A stretch of 64,000 nt of DNA, taken from contig OU744731.1 of NCBI GenBank assembly GCA_916613615.1, positions 16,188,726-16,252,725 of the forward strand. Reading direction: 5' to 3'. The position numbers and the translations under genes are program-made. The stretch comes from Steromphala cineraria. Its lineage: Eukaryota; Mollusca; Gastropoda; Trochida; Trochidae. The first letter of the stretch is position 1, and the number at the start of each line of letters is the position of its first letter. The notes beneath the pieces are model-generated. The model made no database searches, had not been told where the DNA came from, and saw only the letters and a program-made list of their open reading frames with translations. Of this stretch, positions 63,087 through 64,000 are shown piece by piece.

Positions 63087-64000
63087 TTTAATCAAGACAA
63101 ATTGTTGGCATGATAAAGATTTTTTTAACCTGTACTCGAATGTTAATTTCACACACAATAAGGCTAACTTTTAACTGCATCTACACTTAAGGCGTTAGTA
63201 GATACATGTATGATATAATACAAATGCTGCAAGCTCAACTACACAGTCAGCTTTCTTTCATCAAGCGTTTCAATCTCAAGCACAACCTCTGTCTCGTGTT
63301 TTATCCTTTACATAATACAGTAAATATTACAGCCAAAGAAGCTAAGATCGATGCGACAAGACTCCGAGAAACTATCAAATCACGCTTGTGACTTTAGTCT
63401 GTCAGCCAGACCCTAGAATAGAATAAAAGCTCAATTTTAAATGAAGAAATCTCAGTCTCCTTTTCATTATATTAATTCATTTTTTTTCTTCAAATTTTAG
63501 TTTTATTGAAACAAATTCATTCCAGAGTTTAATTGTTAGATTATTGTGACTTTAGCCTATAGCCATCCCATAATATAATATTTTTGTAATGGAGCGTTGC
63601 ATATTTCATTAAGTTTTTGCATGATATTGAAATTTCATAATTTAGAGATGTTAATATATGACGATATTCTCTCAACTCTCCATCAATACAAAAAATGATA
63701 ATTTGTAGACTGTACCAAAAAAATAGTAAAATCAAATTCAAAAAATATTTTTATATAATATATATTTTTTAAATTTTTCAATTATAGACCATTCTATCAC
63801 AAAATCTATCGTTGTCAAATGTTCCTGCAATCTTTGTGTGATTTAGTGAAATTGTGAAAGGGTATCTTTATGAACTGGATGACGTTACTTTCATTGATTA
63901 TTTTATCAACTGCTTTGGAAACATCCCCTGCATTACGATACACATGTATGATGGTAGTTGTGCACCCTATTGGACCAGTTTAAGATGGTGTCAATATTAT
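63087..64000. other. AT-rich DNA, one unsupported open frame
   Basis: The frame 63206-63391 (QLHSQLSFIKRFNLKHN to KIDATRLRETIKSRL) has a slightly coding-like composition but no recognised domain or splice partner. Nothing else is seen. Confidence 0.3.

Overview
The window is nuclear DNA from an animal. Its AT-rich composition, split genes, introns packed with short-unit repeat elements and a Penelope-like retroelement suggest a bivalve mollusc. That placement rests on repeat style and protein resemblance; the species cannot be read from the sequence. Three protein-coding genes can be rebuilt exon by exon, with reading-frame phase closing at every junction.

Layout. (1) 1-14,564, minus strand: the 5' nine coding exons of haspin, the histone H3 Thr3 kinase. 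They cover the N-terminal extension and the start of the kinase N-lobe; the rest of the kinase lies beyond base 1. A 9.2 kb intron (1,367-10,544) holds several repeat elements. (2) 14,968-15,176: a frameshifted PHD-like zinc finger relic. (3) 16,200-19,423, plus strand: a complete three-exon short-chain dehydrogenase of the C-factor/C-signal type (260 aa), with a promoter-like block, a probable non-coding first exon and a polyadenylation signal. Its first coding intron carries a nearly perfect 518 bp tandem duplication that copies the splice donor. (4) 19,477-23,529: two large inverted-repeat elements. (5) 28,986-48,047, minus strand: complete ERGIC1 (nine coding exons, 290 aa), a cargo/structural membrane protein of the ER-Golgi intermediate compartment, with a TATA-like box upstream. 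Its introns are filled with tandem-unit elements. (6) 48,050-58,100: repeat-rich DNA with no recognised gene. (7) 58,805-62,585: a decayed Penelope-like element with an ORF1, a reverse transcriptase and a GIY-YIG endonuclease, split by frameshifts and flanked by hammerhead-like motifs. (8) 62,600-64,000: repeat remnants and AT-rich DNA.

The genes do not form a pathway. Haspin acts on mitotic chromatin, ERGIC1 in the early secretory pathway, and the dehydrogenase is probably a cytosolic NAD(P)-dependent enzyme.

The most notable non-genic signal is a set of elements (26.3-27.4, 32.9-33.7, 36.2-39.2, 42.3-47.3, 44.1-45.4 and 49.7-49.95 kb). They differ in sequence but share one layout: internal units, several of nucleosome-like length (145-155 bp), mostly carrying GGTCA half-site palindromes; then a short GGAC- or CGG-rich tract; then a right-terminal hairpin whose arm resembles the left end. 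Several TTAA-flanked inverted-repeat elements are also present.
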